Virus record (IMG/VR): IMGVR_UViG_3300042890_002798
Coordinates: 1-58,038 of that record
Direction: 5' to 3' (one strand)
DNA from: a virus
Length of the DNA stretch: 58,038 bases
The position numbers and the translations under genes were made by a program. Positions 33,450 through 41,825 of the stretch are shown here, piece after piece (position 1 is the first letter of the stretch; each line of letters opens with the position of its first letter). The notes beneath the pieces are model-generated. The model was not told the DNA's origin. It saw nothing but the letters and a program-made list of their open reading frames with translations, and searched no databases.

Positions 33450-34893
33450 ATCGGCTTTAGCTTTAAAGCTAAAACCAGTCCTGTCAGCTCCAACGGGATC
33501 AGGTAAAACGAGAATCGCCTCAGAGATATTCGCTCTTGCTCGCGTAAAAAATAAGCGTGTGTGTTTCTGTGTTCCGTTTTTGTCCCTTATCCGCCAAACC
33601 TATCGGGCATTTGTTGAGGCTGGGATAGATGAGCGGGAGATCGGGATAATTCAGGCTAATAATGAACTCACAGACTGGTCGCGTCCGGTTCAGATCGCCT
33701 CGATTGATACGCTATCCCGCCGGCCAAAATTCCCGGATGTCGATGTTGTGATCTTTGATGAAGTCCATAACAATTCTGTCGTTTACAAACGATGGATGGA
33801 GGCATCTCCCAACACCTATTTTATCGGATTGTCTGCGACTCCATGGGCCAGTGGCATGAGCAAGCTCTGGGACAAAATGATCGTTGTCTCGACAGTCGCT
33901 GAGCTTATTAAAGATGGATACCTGTCTCCATTCAAATATTACGCGCCGTCTGTTCCTGACCTGCGAGACGTCAAGATAGTTGCTGGTGATTATCAAAAGG
34001 ACCAGCTTGCACTGGCCATGAGCAAGGCTGATCTCATAGCTGACATCGTGACTACGTGGATAAAGAAAGGCGAGAACAGGCCGACCTTTTGCTTTGCCGT
34101 GAACCGCCGCCATGCTCAGGAGATCCAGCACCAGTTCCTGAATGCCGGAATCCCGGCTGGTTACGTGGATGCCTATACGCCCGTCGAGGAGCGTGAGGCC
34201 ATGATTAATCAGCTACGGGACGGAGAATTAAAGGTCATCTGTAATATCGGAACGATGACGACTGGCGTTGATGCGCCTTTTGTGTCCTGCATCATTCTAG
34301 CGCGCCCGACAAAGAGTGAGATGCTTTTTGTGCAAATTATCGGTCGCGGCTTGAGGACTAATCCAGATAAACAGGATTGTATTATTCTGGATCATTCCTC
34401 GACTGCCCTTAATCTCGGCAGGCCAGATGAGATATTTTACGATCATTTTCGTGGTGGTCAGTCTCCTGTTGGTGGGACGAAAGCAGACAAGAAGGAAAAA
34501 GAAGATCCAAAGCCGAGAGCCTGCCCGAGTTGCGGATTCCTGCTTTTGCCTAAAGAAAAGGATTGTCCATCTTGTGGATATGTATTCCCTCCGCCCAGCA
34601 GTGATGTATATGTAGCAGATGGCGAGCTTGCGGAATTGGGTTCTGGTGGTAAGCTACGCAAGGTCAAATTTGACGAGAAGCAATCTTTCTGGTCTGGATT
34701 GCTTTATCTTGCTGAAGAGCGTGGTCGGGCGCGTTCATGGGCGTTGGCCAATTATAAGAACAAGTTTGGGGTTTGGCCGAGAAATCTCAAGGATAAACCT
34801 GAGTATCCCACAAAATCGGTAAAAGACTTTGTAAAAAGTCGAAGTATCGCGTGGGCAAAAAGAATGGAAAAAGAAAGAATATTAACGGGATGA
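33403..34893 (+). CDS. SF2 DEAD/DEAH-type helicase with zinc ribbon
   Basis: The product is 496 aa. Q-like start LRPYQENAIQELR, Walker A APTGSGKT (29-36), DEVH (about 118-121), motif III SATPW (about 145), and QIIGRGLRT (about 311-319) as motif VI place it in superfamily 2. Residues about 373-397 add a CPSCG...CPSCG zinc ribbon. It is the only helicase found and could load or remodel replication or recombination forks. It is linked by ATGA to the next gene. Confidence 0.92.
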   Translation: MKQLRPYQENAIQELRSALALKLKPVLSAPTGSGKTRIASEIFALARVKNKRVCFCVPFLSLIRQTYRAFVEAGIDEREIGIIQANNELTDWSRPVQIASIDTLSRRPKFPDVDVVIFDEVHNNSVVYKRWMEASPNTYFIGLSATPWASGMSKLWDKMIVVSTVAELIKDGYLSPFKYYAPSVPDLRDVKIVAGDYQKDQLALAMSKADLIADIVTTWIKKGENRPTFCFAVNRRHAQEIQHQFLNAGIPAGYVDAYTPVEEREAMINQLRDGELKVICNIGTMTTGVDAPFVSCIILARPTKSEMLFVQIIGRGLRTNPDKQDCIILDHSSTALNLGRPDEIFYDHFRGGQSPVGGTKADKKEKEDPKPRACPSCGFLLLPKEKDCPSCGYVFPPPSSDVYVADGELAELGSGGKLRKVKFDEKQSFWSGLLYLAEERGRARSWALANYKNKFGVWPRNLKDKPEYPTKSVKDFVKSRSIAWAKRMEKERILTG

Positions 34894-35075
34894 GTTACTT
34901 CAAGAAGCCAGTGGTCGTTGAAAAACGCAAGCTTGGACCGAACAGATGGAAGAAGTCTGCGCCAGATCAGCCTGAAAAGCCGGTTTACAGCGATATAGAA
35001 AAACAGCTACACAAGCATAGCAAGCGGAACTCGACCTATTTCCCGCCATCCTGGTGGCTACCCGGAGAAAAGTGA
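34890..35075 (+). CDS. Small basic protein
   Basis: The product is 61 aa, beginning MSYFKKPVVVEKRKLG and strongly basic, with a YFPPSWWLPGEK end. It overlaps the helicase stop as ATGA and ends just before the next start. A helicase accessory or nucleic-acid-binding peptide is possible. No family is recognised. Confidence 0.65.
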   Translation: MSYFKKPVVVEKRKLGPNRWKKSAPDQPEKPVYSDIEKQLHKHSKRNSTYFPPSWWLPGEK

Positions 35076-35612
35076 ATGGCACGCCCTGGCCGTAAGCGGA
35101 AAATCGAAGCGCCGCGTTTTCCAAACGGCCAGGTAAAGCCGGCGGAACAAGAGCCGTCTCCAACTCTGGTTAAGCGCCTGGCTGCCTATTCTCTGGTCGG
35201 AATGCAGGATGCGCAATGGGGTACTGTTCCGGGTATATTCTATCTCAGCAGGAAGATAGACGAGACTGAATATGAGACGGCCAAGCGGTTCTCAAGTCTC
35301 TACAGCCAGTATATTGCGGTTATAAACGGCCCACGTAGGCCAAAAACATCTACCGGAGAGCAGAGAGGCCAATCGGCTCAGATTGATGTGGATACGTTTC
35401 TGGGCCAGCAAGAGGCATCCAGGCATACCGATGTCATGGACAGGTATAATGACGCCTACACAGCCCTGCAAAATCTTGGGGCTGGTGTGGCTACAGAGGT
35501 CATTAATTTCTGCGCTGATTCGGGTCAGACGCCATGCGGATGGGAAGGGATGATAAAATTAAGAAAGGGTTTATCTGTTCTGGCTGTGCTTTGGAATGTA
35601 AAAAGCAGGTAG
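35076..35612 (+). CDS. Hypothetical early protein
   Basis: The product is 178 aa. It has a basic N-terminus (MARPGRKRKIEAPRFPNG), then a helical body (RLAAYSLVGMQDAQWG, then DETEYETAKRFSSLYSQY). It is directly abutted to the gene before. The arrangement resembles early phage proteins of unknown function. Confidence 0.66.
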   Translation: MARPGRKRKIEAPRFPNGQVKPAEQEPSPTLVKRLAAYSLVGMQDAQWGTVPGIFYLSRKIDETEYETAKRFSSLYSQYIAVINGPRRPKTSTGEQRGQSAQIDVDTFLGQQEASRHTDVMDRYNDAYTALQNLGAGVATEVINFCADSGQTPCGWEGMIKLRKGLSVLAVLWNVKSR

Positions 35613-35692
35613 GATTTGACAAGATTGATGGATTGTATAATATGTTTATTGGCATTGTTTCGTCAGATGCTGTTTCTCCAACTTGTCCGTGA
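35540..35692 (+). CDS. Possible small Cys-rich protein overlapping preceding gene
   Basis: A 50-aa frame starting MGRDDKIKKGFICSGCAL with a CxxC...C cluster overlaps the last 73 bases of the 35076 gene and continues 80 bases past it, ending just before the terminator at 35715. There is no good Shine-Dalgarno. It would fill the otherwise empty gap, but it could be chance. Confidence 0.35.
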   Translation: MGRDDKIKKGFICSGCALECKKQVGFDKIDGLYNMFIGIVSSDAVSPTCP

Positions 35693-35714
35693 TTTCTTCC
35701 TCCCTGCATGGACG

Positions 35715-35751
35715 CCCGCCCAGTCACAATAGTCTGGGCGGGATTTTTTTT
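35715..35751 (+). terminator. Strong intrinsic terminator of plus early operon
   Basis: CCCGCCCAG (35715-35723) and CTGGGCGGG (35734-35742) form a 9-bp stem with a 10-base loop, followed by A and eight T. It separates the plus early operon from the facing minus-strand gene, whose stop is at 35750-35752. Confidence 0.92.
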
Positions 35752-36019
35752 AGGCTTTGATGGCCTTGTATCTAACCGCAGAGAACATGGTCGTCTTGGC
35801 GAGCTGCTGGTAAACAGACGGATCAAGCACCTTTTCGGCTTCCTTGGCGGAAATGCTGGTGCGCTCCTGAAGGCCGACTGTTACACGGAAGCGATCTCCT
35901 TCGATAACGTCAACTCCCGTGGCCAGGATCATGGACTTGACTGCGTCCAGTTCATCCTGAAGGGCATCCATCTCGATTTTAAGAGCGGCATAGCGGTCAG
36001 CGAGTTCATTCTGGCTCAT
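35750..36019 (-). CDS. Hypothetical protein with coiled-coil N-terminus
   Basis: The product is 89 aa. Residues 1-35 form a coiled coil (ADRYAALKIEMDALQDELDA) and the rest is a small beta/helix unit (GDRFRVTVGLQERTSISAKE). The organisation resembles Gp157-like small phage proteins. It has its own promoter candidate upstream. Function is unknown. Confidence 0.7.
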   Translation of the reverse strand: MSQNELADRYAALKIEMDALQDELDAVKSMILATGVDVIEGDRFRVTVGLQERTSISAKEAEKVLDPSVYQQLAKTTMFSAVRYKAIKA

Positions 36020-36055
36020 TTGGTCCCTCGTTGGTTTGTGTTGTTGACGAAGATG

Positions 36056-36083
36056 AGATTACCACATCCCGCAATCCTGTCAA
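36056..36083 (-). promoter_or_regulatory. Candidate promoter for the 35750 gene
   Basis: On the minus strand TTGACA (36078-36083), a 16-base spacer and TAATCT (36056-36061) with an upstream TG (extended -10, TGGTAATCT). It lies 37 bases from the gene start at 36019 and just after the upstream gene's stop. Confidence 0.55.
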
Positions 36084-36104
36084 GCCCATATCAAAATATT
36101 TTTG

Positions 36105-36407
36105 TTACAGGCTTCTTTCAACCATATCGACGATGCGATATTGATGCGGATCCTTGTGCAGGGCTTTTTCGATCAGGCGATAGATTTCTGAATTGTTGTC
36201 CAGCCTGAGTCCGGCCTTTCCTTTTTCATCGGCATGAAGTATAATGCTTTCAACGTCGTAGCATATCCCGCCGCGATATCCTGTGTCTGGATCTCCGGGA
36301 TCTGTTTCGAATGCGATCTCTGCTTCGCCCCAGACGCATGAGTCATGGTCCGGGACGACCTGAAGTTCTTCGAAGTCGTAGGTCAAATATCCAGTTCGGT
36401 ATTTCAT
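36105..36407 (-). CDS. Hypothetical acidic protein
   Basis: The product is 100 aa, acidic, beta-rich (YLTYDFEELQVVPDHDSC, then EIAFETDPGDPDTGYRGG). It overlaps the upstream gene by 4 bases. No family is recognised. Confidence 0.66.
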   Translation of the reverse strand: MKYRTGYLTYDFEELQVVPDHDSCVWGEAEIAFETDPGDPDTGYRGGICYDVESIILHADEKGKAGLRLDNNSEIYRLIEKALHKDPHQYRIVDMVERSL

Positions 36408-36727
36408 TTTGGGAGCCTTTCGAATCCGATGGCGACGTTTCTTGAGATGACATGGGCCATGGGGATTTCGCCCTTGGGGGTTATCCTTACGCCCAGATCG
36501 AAATTGACTCTGCCGGCGATTTCAATCCGGGAGGTGTAGATTTTGCGGGCCAGATTGTAAGCTCCCAGCACGGCGGCTTCCAATGGCAGTTTCTGGGGTG
36601 GAATGGCGATGGGCTTAGGCGATTTCTCGTCTGCCCACGCCTGTTTAAGGCACTCGCCAAATGGCTGTCCTGTCTCACGTCGTAGCCTATGGGCTACAAG
36701 CATGACTCTTCGTTTATCGTAGCGCAT
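36404..36727 (-). CDS. Hypothetical basic protein
   Basis: The product is 107 aa and basic. The N-terminal stretch RRVMLVAHRLRRETGQPFGE followed by CLKQAWADEK resembles short helical modules in phage proteins that bind nucleic acid, but no family is certain. It is coupled to the next gene by ATGA. Confidence 0.62.
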   Translation of the reverse strand: MRYDKRRVMLVAHRLRRETGQPFGECLKQAWADEKSPKPIAIPPQKLPLEAAVLGAYNLARKIYTSRIEIAGRVNFDLGVRITPKGEIPMAHVISRNVAIGFERLPK

Positions 36728-36805
36728 GTTGGGTTCCTCATTTCCATGGTTGGTCTCATCAGCAGCCGCCTTACGGCTGGACAGGGCCGGAGCCCTGTTT
36801 CGACC

Positions 36806-36988
36806 TTAGTTCAGGAAATCAGATGGGAATTTAGCTTCGATTTCGTATCCCATATCTTTGATCTGCTTCAGAGCATCTTTTGTCAGTGTCTTGGTCCCAA
36901 GGAGCTTGGCAAATTTATTAGCCATATCGCAGTGGGGATAAGCTTTGTCTTCGCCAAAAACGTTTTTGATCAGGACGGTGATTTTCAT
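36806..36988 (-). CDS. Small hypothetical protein
   Basis: The product is 60 aa (MKITVLIKNVFGEDKAYPHC, then a helical LTKDALKQIKDMGYEIEAKF). It is the promoter-proximal gene of the minus-strand quartet, 34 bases from the TTGACA...TATTTA promoter. The 78 bases to the following gene contain only a GC-rich hairpin-prone stretch. Confidence 0.65.
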   Translation of the reverse strand: MKITVLIKNVFGEDKAYPHCDMANKFAKLLGTKTLTKDALKQIKDMGYEIEAKFPSDFLN

Positions 36989-37021
36989 TTTGTCTCTCCA
37001 AGGTTTGTGTTTATGTCCCTA

Positions 37022-37050
37022 TAAATACCGTTCTAAATAAAATCTGTCAA
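37022..37050 (-). promoter_or_regulatory. Early promoter, minus strand
   Basis: On the minus strand: TTGACA (37045-37050), a 17-base spacer and TATTTA (37022-37027), 34 bases upstream of the start at 36988. Sequence and spacing fit a sigma-70 promoter well. It faces away from a plus-strand promoter 11 bases further on. Confidence 0.72.
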
Positions 37051-37060
37051 GCCCTTTTTG

Positions 37061-37088
37061 TTGCAAAGTGCGAAAAATCTGGTATAGT
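37061..37088 (+). promoter_or_regulatory. Candidate promoter of the packaging region
   Basis: TTGCAA (37061-37066), a 16-base spacer and TATAGT (37083-37088). The same TTGCAA-16-TATA layout precedes the portal gene at 44865, so this may be a late-type class. Confidence 0.52.
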
Positions 37089-37179
37089 TTAAAACTCCTT
37101 GAGAGGCCAAGGACTTGCGCAGGTCCGAACGCGGAATGCCGACAGCAAGGGTAGCGTCTTGCCCTGGAGAAGATGGCGG

Positions 37180-37404
37180 ATGGCGATTAACTGGGCCAAA
37201 TATGGTTTGCTGGCGAAACCCGGTCCTGAAGGCGGTCCCTATGTAATAGAACCCGGATCCTGGGAGCTGATCGACGAATTCCTCGCTGAGCTAAAAGCCC
37301 ATGACGAAGCCCGCAAATCCGGTCGTGTCGTCATCGCAGTAGACTTCAAGACAAAGAAGATAAAAGACCATAAGGACAACCCGGACAGTTTCTTCAATTT
37401 CTAG
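37180..37404 (+). CDS. Small hypothetical protein
   Basis: The product is 74 aa. The ATG at 37180 follows GGAGAAG; a longer frame from 37099 would begin too close to the promoter. Composition is mixed, with a C-terminal charged helix. It is the first gene of the plus-strand late arm. No family is recognised. Confidence 0.6.
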   Translation: MAINWAKYGLLAKPGPEGGPYVIEPGSWELIDEFLAELKAHDEARKSGRVVIAVDFKTKKIKDHKDNPDSFFNF

Positions 37405-37418
37405 AGAAAGATCCACCT

Positions 37419-37595
37419 ATGCCCACACAAACCAACGAAACCCGTATGGTCGAACTATTCGAGCGCTTAGTAATAAAGGTAGAGAGAATTTCAGAACACC
37501 TTGAGCTATATTCAGGCATTCTCAAAGACACCCTCGAAGAAGAGGGAAAATGCAATAAAGAGATAAAGACAAAGATCGAGCAGGGAATTGTTTGA
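37419..37595 (+). CDS. Small coiled-coil protein
   Basis: The product is 58 aa, nearly one long amphipathic helix (MVELFERLVIKVERISEHLE and onward, then EEEGKCNKEIKTKIEQ). It lies between the 37180 gene and the ParB-methyltransferase. Function is unknown. Confidence 0.6.
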   Translation: MPTQTNETRMVELFERLVIKVERISEHLELYSGILKDTLEEEGKCNKEIKTKIEQGIV

Positions 37596-37651
37596 TAAAT
37601 CAAATATATACAAGATAGAGTTAAAGTGCCCAAAAAAGGAATTTCCCGATC

Positions 37652-39016
37652 ATGAAAAAGATTTGGCCTGCTGATAAGGTAGAAAGAAGAGAAGTCAATA
37701 AGTTAGTGCCTTATGCGAGGAACGCCAGAACGCATTCTCCTGAGCAGATTGACCAGATCGCGGCGAGCATTCGGGAGTGGGGCTGGACAACGCCTGTTCT
37801 GATTGACGAGGAAGGCGGTTTGATCGCTGGCCATGGTCGTGTCATGGCTGCCAAGAAGCTCGGGATCGGCGAGATTCCCGTGATGGTCGCGTCTGGCTGG
37901 TCTGATGCCCAGAAAAAGGCTTACGTTCTGGCTGACAATAAACTGGCGCTAAACGCCGGCTGGGACACGGAAATGCTCAAGATCGAATTGTCCGATCTCT
38001 CTGAGATGGACTTTAACCTGGACTTGACCGGGTTTGGCCCTGATGAACTGGCAATCCTGCTGGCGGAGAAAACGGAAGGTTTAACGGATCCCGATGAAAC
38101 GCCCGAACCGCCTGCTGAACCGGTTAGCGTTCTTGGCGATGTTTGGATTCTTGGGAATCATAGGTTGGTATGTGGAGATGCCACCAATGTTAATGACTGG
38201 AATACTTTAAAAGTAAGCCATGGATTCATTCTTTTTACTTCTCCACCTTACAATCTTGGTAGTGGGGCAAAATTAAGCGGCAATAAGTCCATAAGCAAGA
38301 ATGGCAACGCTTACGGTGATTACACAGATAATGTGTCATCTAACGAATATTTTTGCCTATTAGATTCAATACTTTCTACTTCTATGACATTTGTTGATCT
38401 ATCTGTTATAAATGTCCAGCCGTTGGCTAATTCAAAAAGGCCAATAATTGAGTGGATGGGCAAATGGGCGACAAATCTTATTGACATAGTCACTTGGGAT
38501 AAGGGCCATGCAGCACCACCGATGGCTAAAGGTGTGATGTCGAGTCGTTATGAATGGATATTTTTATTCTCAAATAAGGAAAACGCATCTAGATCAATAC
38601 CATATTCTTCCTGGCAGGGAAAATTCAGCAACGTATATAACGCGCCGCCGCAGCGGAATAATGAATTTGCCAGCGTTCATGGCGCTACATTTCCTGTGCA
38701 TTTGCCAGAATACATAGTTGGGGATCTTGTAAACAGATGCAGAGGCGTGGTCGATTGTTTTATGGGAACGGGAACAACGATGATTGCTGCTGAGAAATTA
38801 GGTCGAGAATGCCGAGGTATTGAAATCAGTCCGGCCTATGTAGACATCTGTGTGGAAAGATGGCAGAATTTCACGGGAAAAGAAGCTCATCTGGAATCTA
38901 ATGGAGAGTCTTTTAATAATTTGAAGGCGAAAAAAAATCATGTCCAACGATCAGAAAGTAAAGAAACCGGGAATGCCTCCCTTCAAGCCGACGGAAGAAA
39001 ACCGGAAGATGGTTGA
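37652..39016 (+). CDS. ParB-N domain fused to DNA methyltransferase
   Basis: The product is 454 aa. Residues 10-110 are a ParB/Srx-type domain (LVPYARNARTHSPEQIDQIA, then LIAGHGRVMAAKKLG). Residues 150-425 are a beta-class amino-methyltransferase: motif IV TSPPYNL (about 195-201) precedes motif I DCFMGTGTT (about 366-374). SPPY is more typical of N4-cytosine enzymes than DPPY of adenine enzymes, but this is not decisive. The ParB part is GC-rich and the methylase centre AT-rich, which suggests a mosaic origin. The C-terminal 76 bases overlap TerS. Confidence 0.88.
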   Translation: MKKIWPADKVERREVNKLVPYARNARTHSPEQIDQIAASIREWGWTTPVLIDEEGGLIAGHGRVMAAKKLGIGEIPVMVASGWSDAQKKAYVLADNKLALNAGWDTEMLKIELSDLSEMDFNLDLTGFGPDELAILLAEKTEGLTDPDETPEPPAEPVSVLGDVWILGNHRLVCGDATNVNDWNTLKVSHGFILFTSPPYNLGSGAKLSGNKSISKNGNAYGDYTDNVSSNEYFCLLDSILSTSMTFVDLSVINVQPLANSKRPIIEWMGKWATNLIDIVTWDKGHAAPPMAKGVMSSRYEWIFLFSNKENASRSIPYSSWQGKFSNVYNAPPQRNNEFASVHGATFPVHLPEYIVGDLVNRCRGVVDCFMGTGTTMIAAEKLGRECRGIEISPAYVDICVERWQNFTGKEAHLESNGESFNNLKAKKNHVQRSESKETGNASLQADGRKPEDG

Positions 39017-39353
39017 GGCCATGTCCAGCTTCGGAATGCCTCAGGCTCAGATATGCACGGTTCTGGATATAGATCCTAAAACCTTGAGGAAATATTTCCG
39101 CGAGGAATTGGACAAGGCTATGATCAAGGCCAATGCCAAGGTCGCGGCTAATCTATTCCGCCAGGCCACCAAGGATGACTTTAAGGCTACGACGGCTGCT
39201 ATATTCTGGTCAAAGACCCGGATGGGCTGGAAAGAGCCTGTTCACATGGAGCATTCCGGTTCATTAAGCGTGAATTTCAAAGGCATGTCAGACGATGAGC
39301 TTGACGACTTTATCGCGGAGCAAACGGGAAACCTTAGCGGAAGCTTTGATTGA
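38940..39353 (+). CDS. terS: Terminase small subunit-like protein
   Basis: The product is 137 aa. An HTH-like segment (MVEAMSSFGMPQAQICTVLD, then IDPKTLRKYF) is followed by a helical oligomerisation region and FWSKTRMGWKEP. It overlaps TerL by about 59 bases. It would recognise the packaging start and stimulate TerL. The size and position support the call. Confidence 0.85.
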   Translation: MSNDQKVKKPGMPPFKPTEENRKMVEAMSSFGMPQAQICTVLDIDPKTLRKYFREELDKAMIKANAKVAANLFRQATKDDFKATTAAIFWSKTRMGWKEPVHMEHSGSLSVNFKGMSDDELDDFIAEQTGNLSGSFD

Positions 39354-40992
39354 AAAATCGCGCCGCCAATGCGAAGCCTCGTTTGTTCACTTTGTCAAGA
39401 AAGCATGGCCCAATATTGAGCCCGGAAACAATTTGATATGGGGATGGCATATGAATGCCATTTGCGAACATCTTGAGGCCGTTTATTATGGAGAAATCAA
39501 TCGTTTACTTATAAATGTTCCTCCTGGGTTTTCTAAATCGCTTTTGACATCTGTGTTCTTTCCGAGTTGGTGTTGGGCGAAGGATCCGCATCTGCGGTTT
39601 TTGTGCGCATCCCATACGCAAAGTCTGGCTATTCGCGATTCGACAAAAATGCGTCGGCTTGTCCAAAGCGATTGGTATCAGGCTCGATGGGGCGACAAGA
39701 TCATTCTTACCGGCGACCAGAACGCCAAGACCAAATTCGAGAATAAAGCGACAGGCTTTAGAGAGGCTGTGGCTGCTGGCTCGATCACTGGCTCCAGAGG
39801 CGACATCGTTATCATTGACGATCCGCATTCTGTCGAGGGCGCTGCGTCTGAGGCCATGCGCAATTCTACGATTGAATGGTTTCTTGAGGCCGTTCCGACT
39901 CGCTTGAACAATCCCGAAACGTCGTCGATTGTTGTCATTATGCAGCGCCTCAATGAGGGCGATGTATCTGGCGTAATCATTGATAAGCAGCTTGGGTATG
40001 AGCATCTCTGCCTGCCGATGGAATTCGAAGAAGACCGGCGATGCGAGACCAGCATAGGCTTTGTAGATCCGCGTGAGGAAGAGGGCGAGCTACTATTCCC
40101 GGATCGATTCCCGCGTGAGGTTGTCGAACGGGACAAAAGGGTTATGGGGCCGTTCGCCACTGCCGGCCAGTTCCAGCAGCGCCCATCTCCCAGAGGAGGC
40201 GGCATTATCCAGCGATCCTGGTGGCAGCTTTACGACGACAACGAAGCCGCAGCTCAGGGACTGAACAGCGGCATGACCTATCCGGATATGGATTACATCG
40301 TCGCCTCGCTGGACACTGCCTATACCGAGAAGCAGGAGAACGACGCCAGCTATCTGACGATCTGGGGAATCTGGCAGCGCGGCGGCTCAGCGGCAAAATC
40401 CATTCTCTCCGTCAAGGGCGAGCGCATCGACCTGATTGACGACAGGGATACGATCCCATGCGCCATGCTGATGCACGCAAAGGAGATGCGCTTGCAGGTT
40501 CATGGCTCGAATGTATTGCGGGAGCCCGGAGAGACTGAGGCCGCTTTCAGAATCAGGCAGAGGGCTGCATGGGGTCTGGTCGAGTGGGTCACGCATATGT
40601 GCAACCAGTTCAAGGTTGACCTGCTGCTGATCGAGGCGAAGGCCAACGGCATGACTGTCGCGGATGAGATCAAGAGATTGAACCGGACGACGAACTGGTC
40701 GGTTCAGTTGATCAATCCCGGCAGCGCGGACAAGGTCGCCAGAGCCTATGCCGCTCAGGCTACATTCTCGAATGGCCAGGTCTGGGCTCCGGATCGGGAC
40801 TGGGCTGATAAGGTCATCACCCAGTGCGAGATGTTCCCGAAGGGCAGGCATGACGACGCTGTGGACTCCACCACACAGGCGCTGAATTATCTCAGGAAGC
40901 GCGGCTTTCTGCATCGTCAGGAAGATATCCTTGCTGACATTGGCGAGAGAGCGACCTACAAAAAGCCGGTCAAACCTATTTACGACACCTAG
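39295..40992 (+). CDS. terL: Terminase large subunit
   Basis: The product is 565 aa. ATPase part: Walker A-like INVPPGFSKS (about 73-82), Walker B IVIIDDP (about 171-177), and a coupling segment VIMQRLNEGDVSG. Nuclease part: SLDTAYTEKQENDASY (first Asp about 340), LLLIEAKANG (Glu about 448), and HDDAVDSTTQ (Asp about 522), as in RNase H-fold terminases. The start at 39295 is tentative; an in-frame TTG at 39346 is an alternative. It packages DNA into the procapsid, probably by headful cutting. Confidence 0.95.
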   Translation: MSLTTLSRSKRETLAEALIEKSRRQCEASFVHFVKKAWPNIEPGNNLIWGWHMNAICEHLEAVYYGEINRLLINVPPGFSKSLLTSVFFPSWCWAKDPHLRFLCASHTQSLAIRDSTKMRRLVQSDWYQARWGDKIILTGDQNAKTKFENKATGFREAVAAGSITGSRGDIVIIDDPHSVEGAASEAMRNSTIEWFLEAVPTRLNNPETSSIVVIMQRLNEGDVSGVIIDKQLGYEHLCLPMEFEEDRRCETSIGFVDPREEEGELLFPDRFPREVVERDKRVMGPFATAGQFQQRPSPRGGGIIQRSWWQLYDDNEAAAQGLNSGMTYPDMDYIVASLDTAYTEKQENDASYLTIWGIWQRGGSAAKSILSVKGERIDLIDDRDTIPCAMLMHAKEMRLQVHGSNVLREPGETEAAFRIRQRAAWGLVEWVTHMCNQFKVDLLLIEAKANGMTVADEIKRLNRTTNWSVQLINPGSADKVARAYAAQATFSNGQVWAPDRDWADKVITQCEMFPKGRHDDAVDSTTQALNYLRKRGFLHRQEDILADIGERATYKKPVKPIYDT

Positions 40993-41079
40993 CCTTCGTG
41001 GTATAGGAAATATAGTTGCCTGTAAGAACAACCCATCTCCCAAATGTCCACAATATTGTCAGAACAAAAAGGTGACGCC

Positions 41080-41172
41080 ATGCTCAAAGCCATTTTTGCG
41101 ATTATTGCGTTTATCGGCATTTACATAAGCCTTTGGTATTTGTTCCAAAGCACTGGTGGGGGCGTAGGATGA
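41080..41172 (+). CDS. Tiny membrane peptide
   Basis: The product is 30 aa: MLKAIFAIIAFIGIY then ISLWYLFQSTGG. AAGGTG precedes the ATG. An in-frame ATG at 41044 would lengthen it by 12 residues. It is linked by ATGA to the next small gene. A holin-like or regulatory peptide is possible. Confidence 0.5.
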   Translation: MLKAIFAIIAFIGIYISLWYLFQSTGGGVG

Positions 41173-41303
41173 TCGTCCATATTTTCACAGCCATCGGCGT
41201 CTACACCGTTGGAATGTGTCTGGTGCGGATCGTGCTGGCGCTTATGGGCGATCGGACGGGAAATAGCGGACGCTACAAAATGTGGGACGAGGAAGATGAC
41301 TGA
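41169..41303 (+). CDS. Small membrane protein
   Basis: The product is 44 aa, with an N-terminal membrane span (IVHIFTAIGVYTVGM, then CLVRIVLALM) and a charged C-terminus ending DEEDD. It is translationally coupled to the peptide before. Role is unknown. Confidence 0.55.
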   Translation: MIVHIFTAIGVYTVGMCLVRIVLALMGDRTGNSGRYKMWDEEDD

Positions 41304-41359
41304 ATACGCAAGTGCGTATATCTCAATTTAATACGCAAACCCGTATAGGGAGAGAAGGT

Positions 41360-41578
41360 ATGATCGACTACAGCAAACTCGCAAAAACCATGTGGGACGC
41401 TTATTGCGCTCATGCCGGTGGGAAGACGTTTGACGGGAAACCGCTGCCGACATGGGACGAGCTTGGCGATGAGCGTCAGGGCTGCTGGATCGCCGCCGCC
41501 GAAGCTGCTTTCGCTGAACTGACGAAACCGACAGATCGGGAAATATTTCGGCTTTATTCCAGCCCCACGCCGCGCTGA
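41360..41578 (+). CDS. Small hypothetical protein
   Basis: The product is 72 aa. The start at 41360 follows GGGAGAGAAGG. It has a helical N-terminus (MIDYSKLAKTMWDAYCAHAG) and a Trp-containing centre (CWIAAAEAAFAEL), a pattern common in small proteins of alphaproteobacterial phages. Function is unknown. Confidence 0.66.
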   Translation: MIDYSKLAKTMWDAYCAHAGGKTFDGKPLPTWDELGDERQGCWIAAAEAAFAELTKPTDREIFRLYSSPTPR

Positions 41579-41591
41579 AGGGAAAGAAGGG

Positions 41592-41825
41592 ATGACAAAC
41601 AAACCGGAAGAAGGTCCGCATGTGCCGGACACTGTGGCGCTTCTTGAAGCGCAGGCGAAGGAGATTGCGGAGAAGGATGCCCGCATCGCGGAATTGGAGG
41701 CGGCGCTGAAAGAATCTGACGAATCTTTGGGATGGCTAATATCGAAATATGTATGCGAGCTTGTTAATCATGACGACAGGGCACGCATACTCGCCGCGAT
41801 GAATGGAGAGAATTACAATGGATAA
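41592..41825 (+). CDS. Small coiled-coil protein
   Basis: The product is 77 aa, with a heptad-rich segment (LLEAQAKEIAEKDARIAELE) followed by a helical tail. It overlaps the GapR-like gene by 8 bases. Function is unknown. Confidence 0.66.
   Translation: MTNKPEEGPHVPDTVALLEAQAKEIAEKDARIAELEAALKESDESLGWLISKYVCELVNHDDRARILAAMNGENYNG

Noticed and set aside
35616-35641. TTGACA and TATAAT as a promoter
   Set aside because: The spacer is only 14 bases and a strong terminator follows at 35715 with no plus-strand gene to transcribe.
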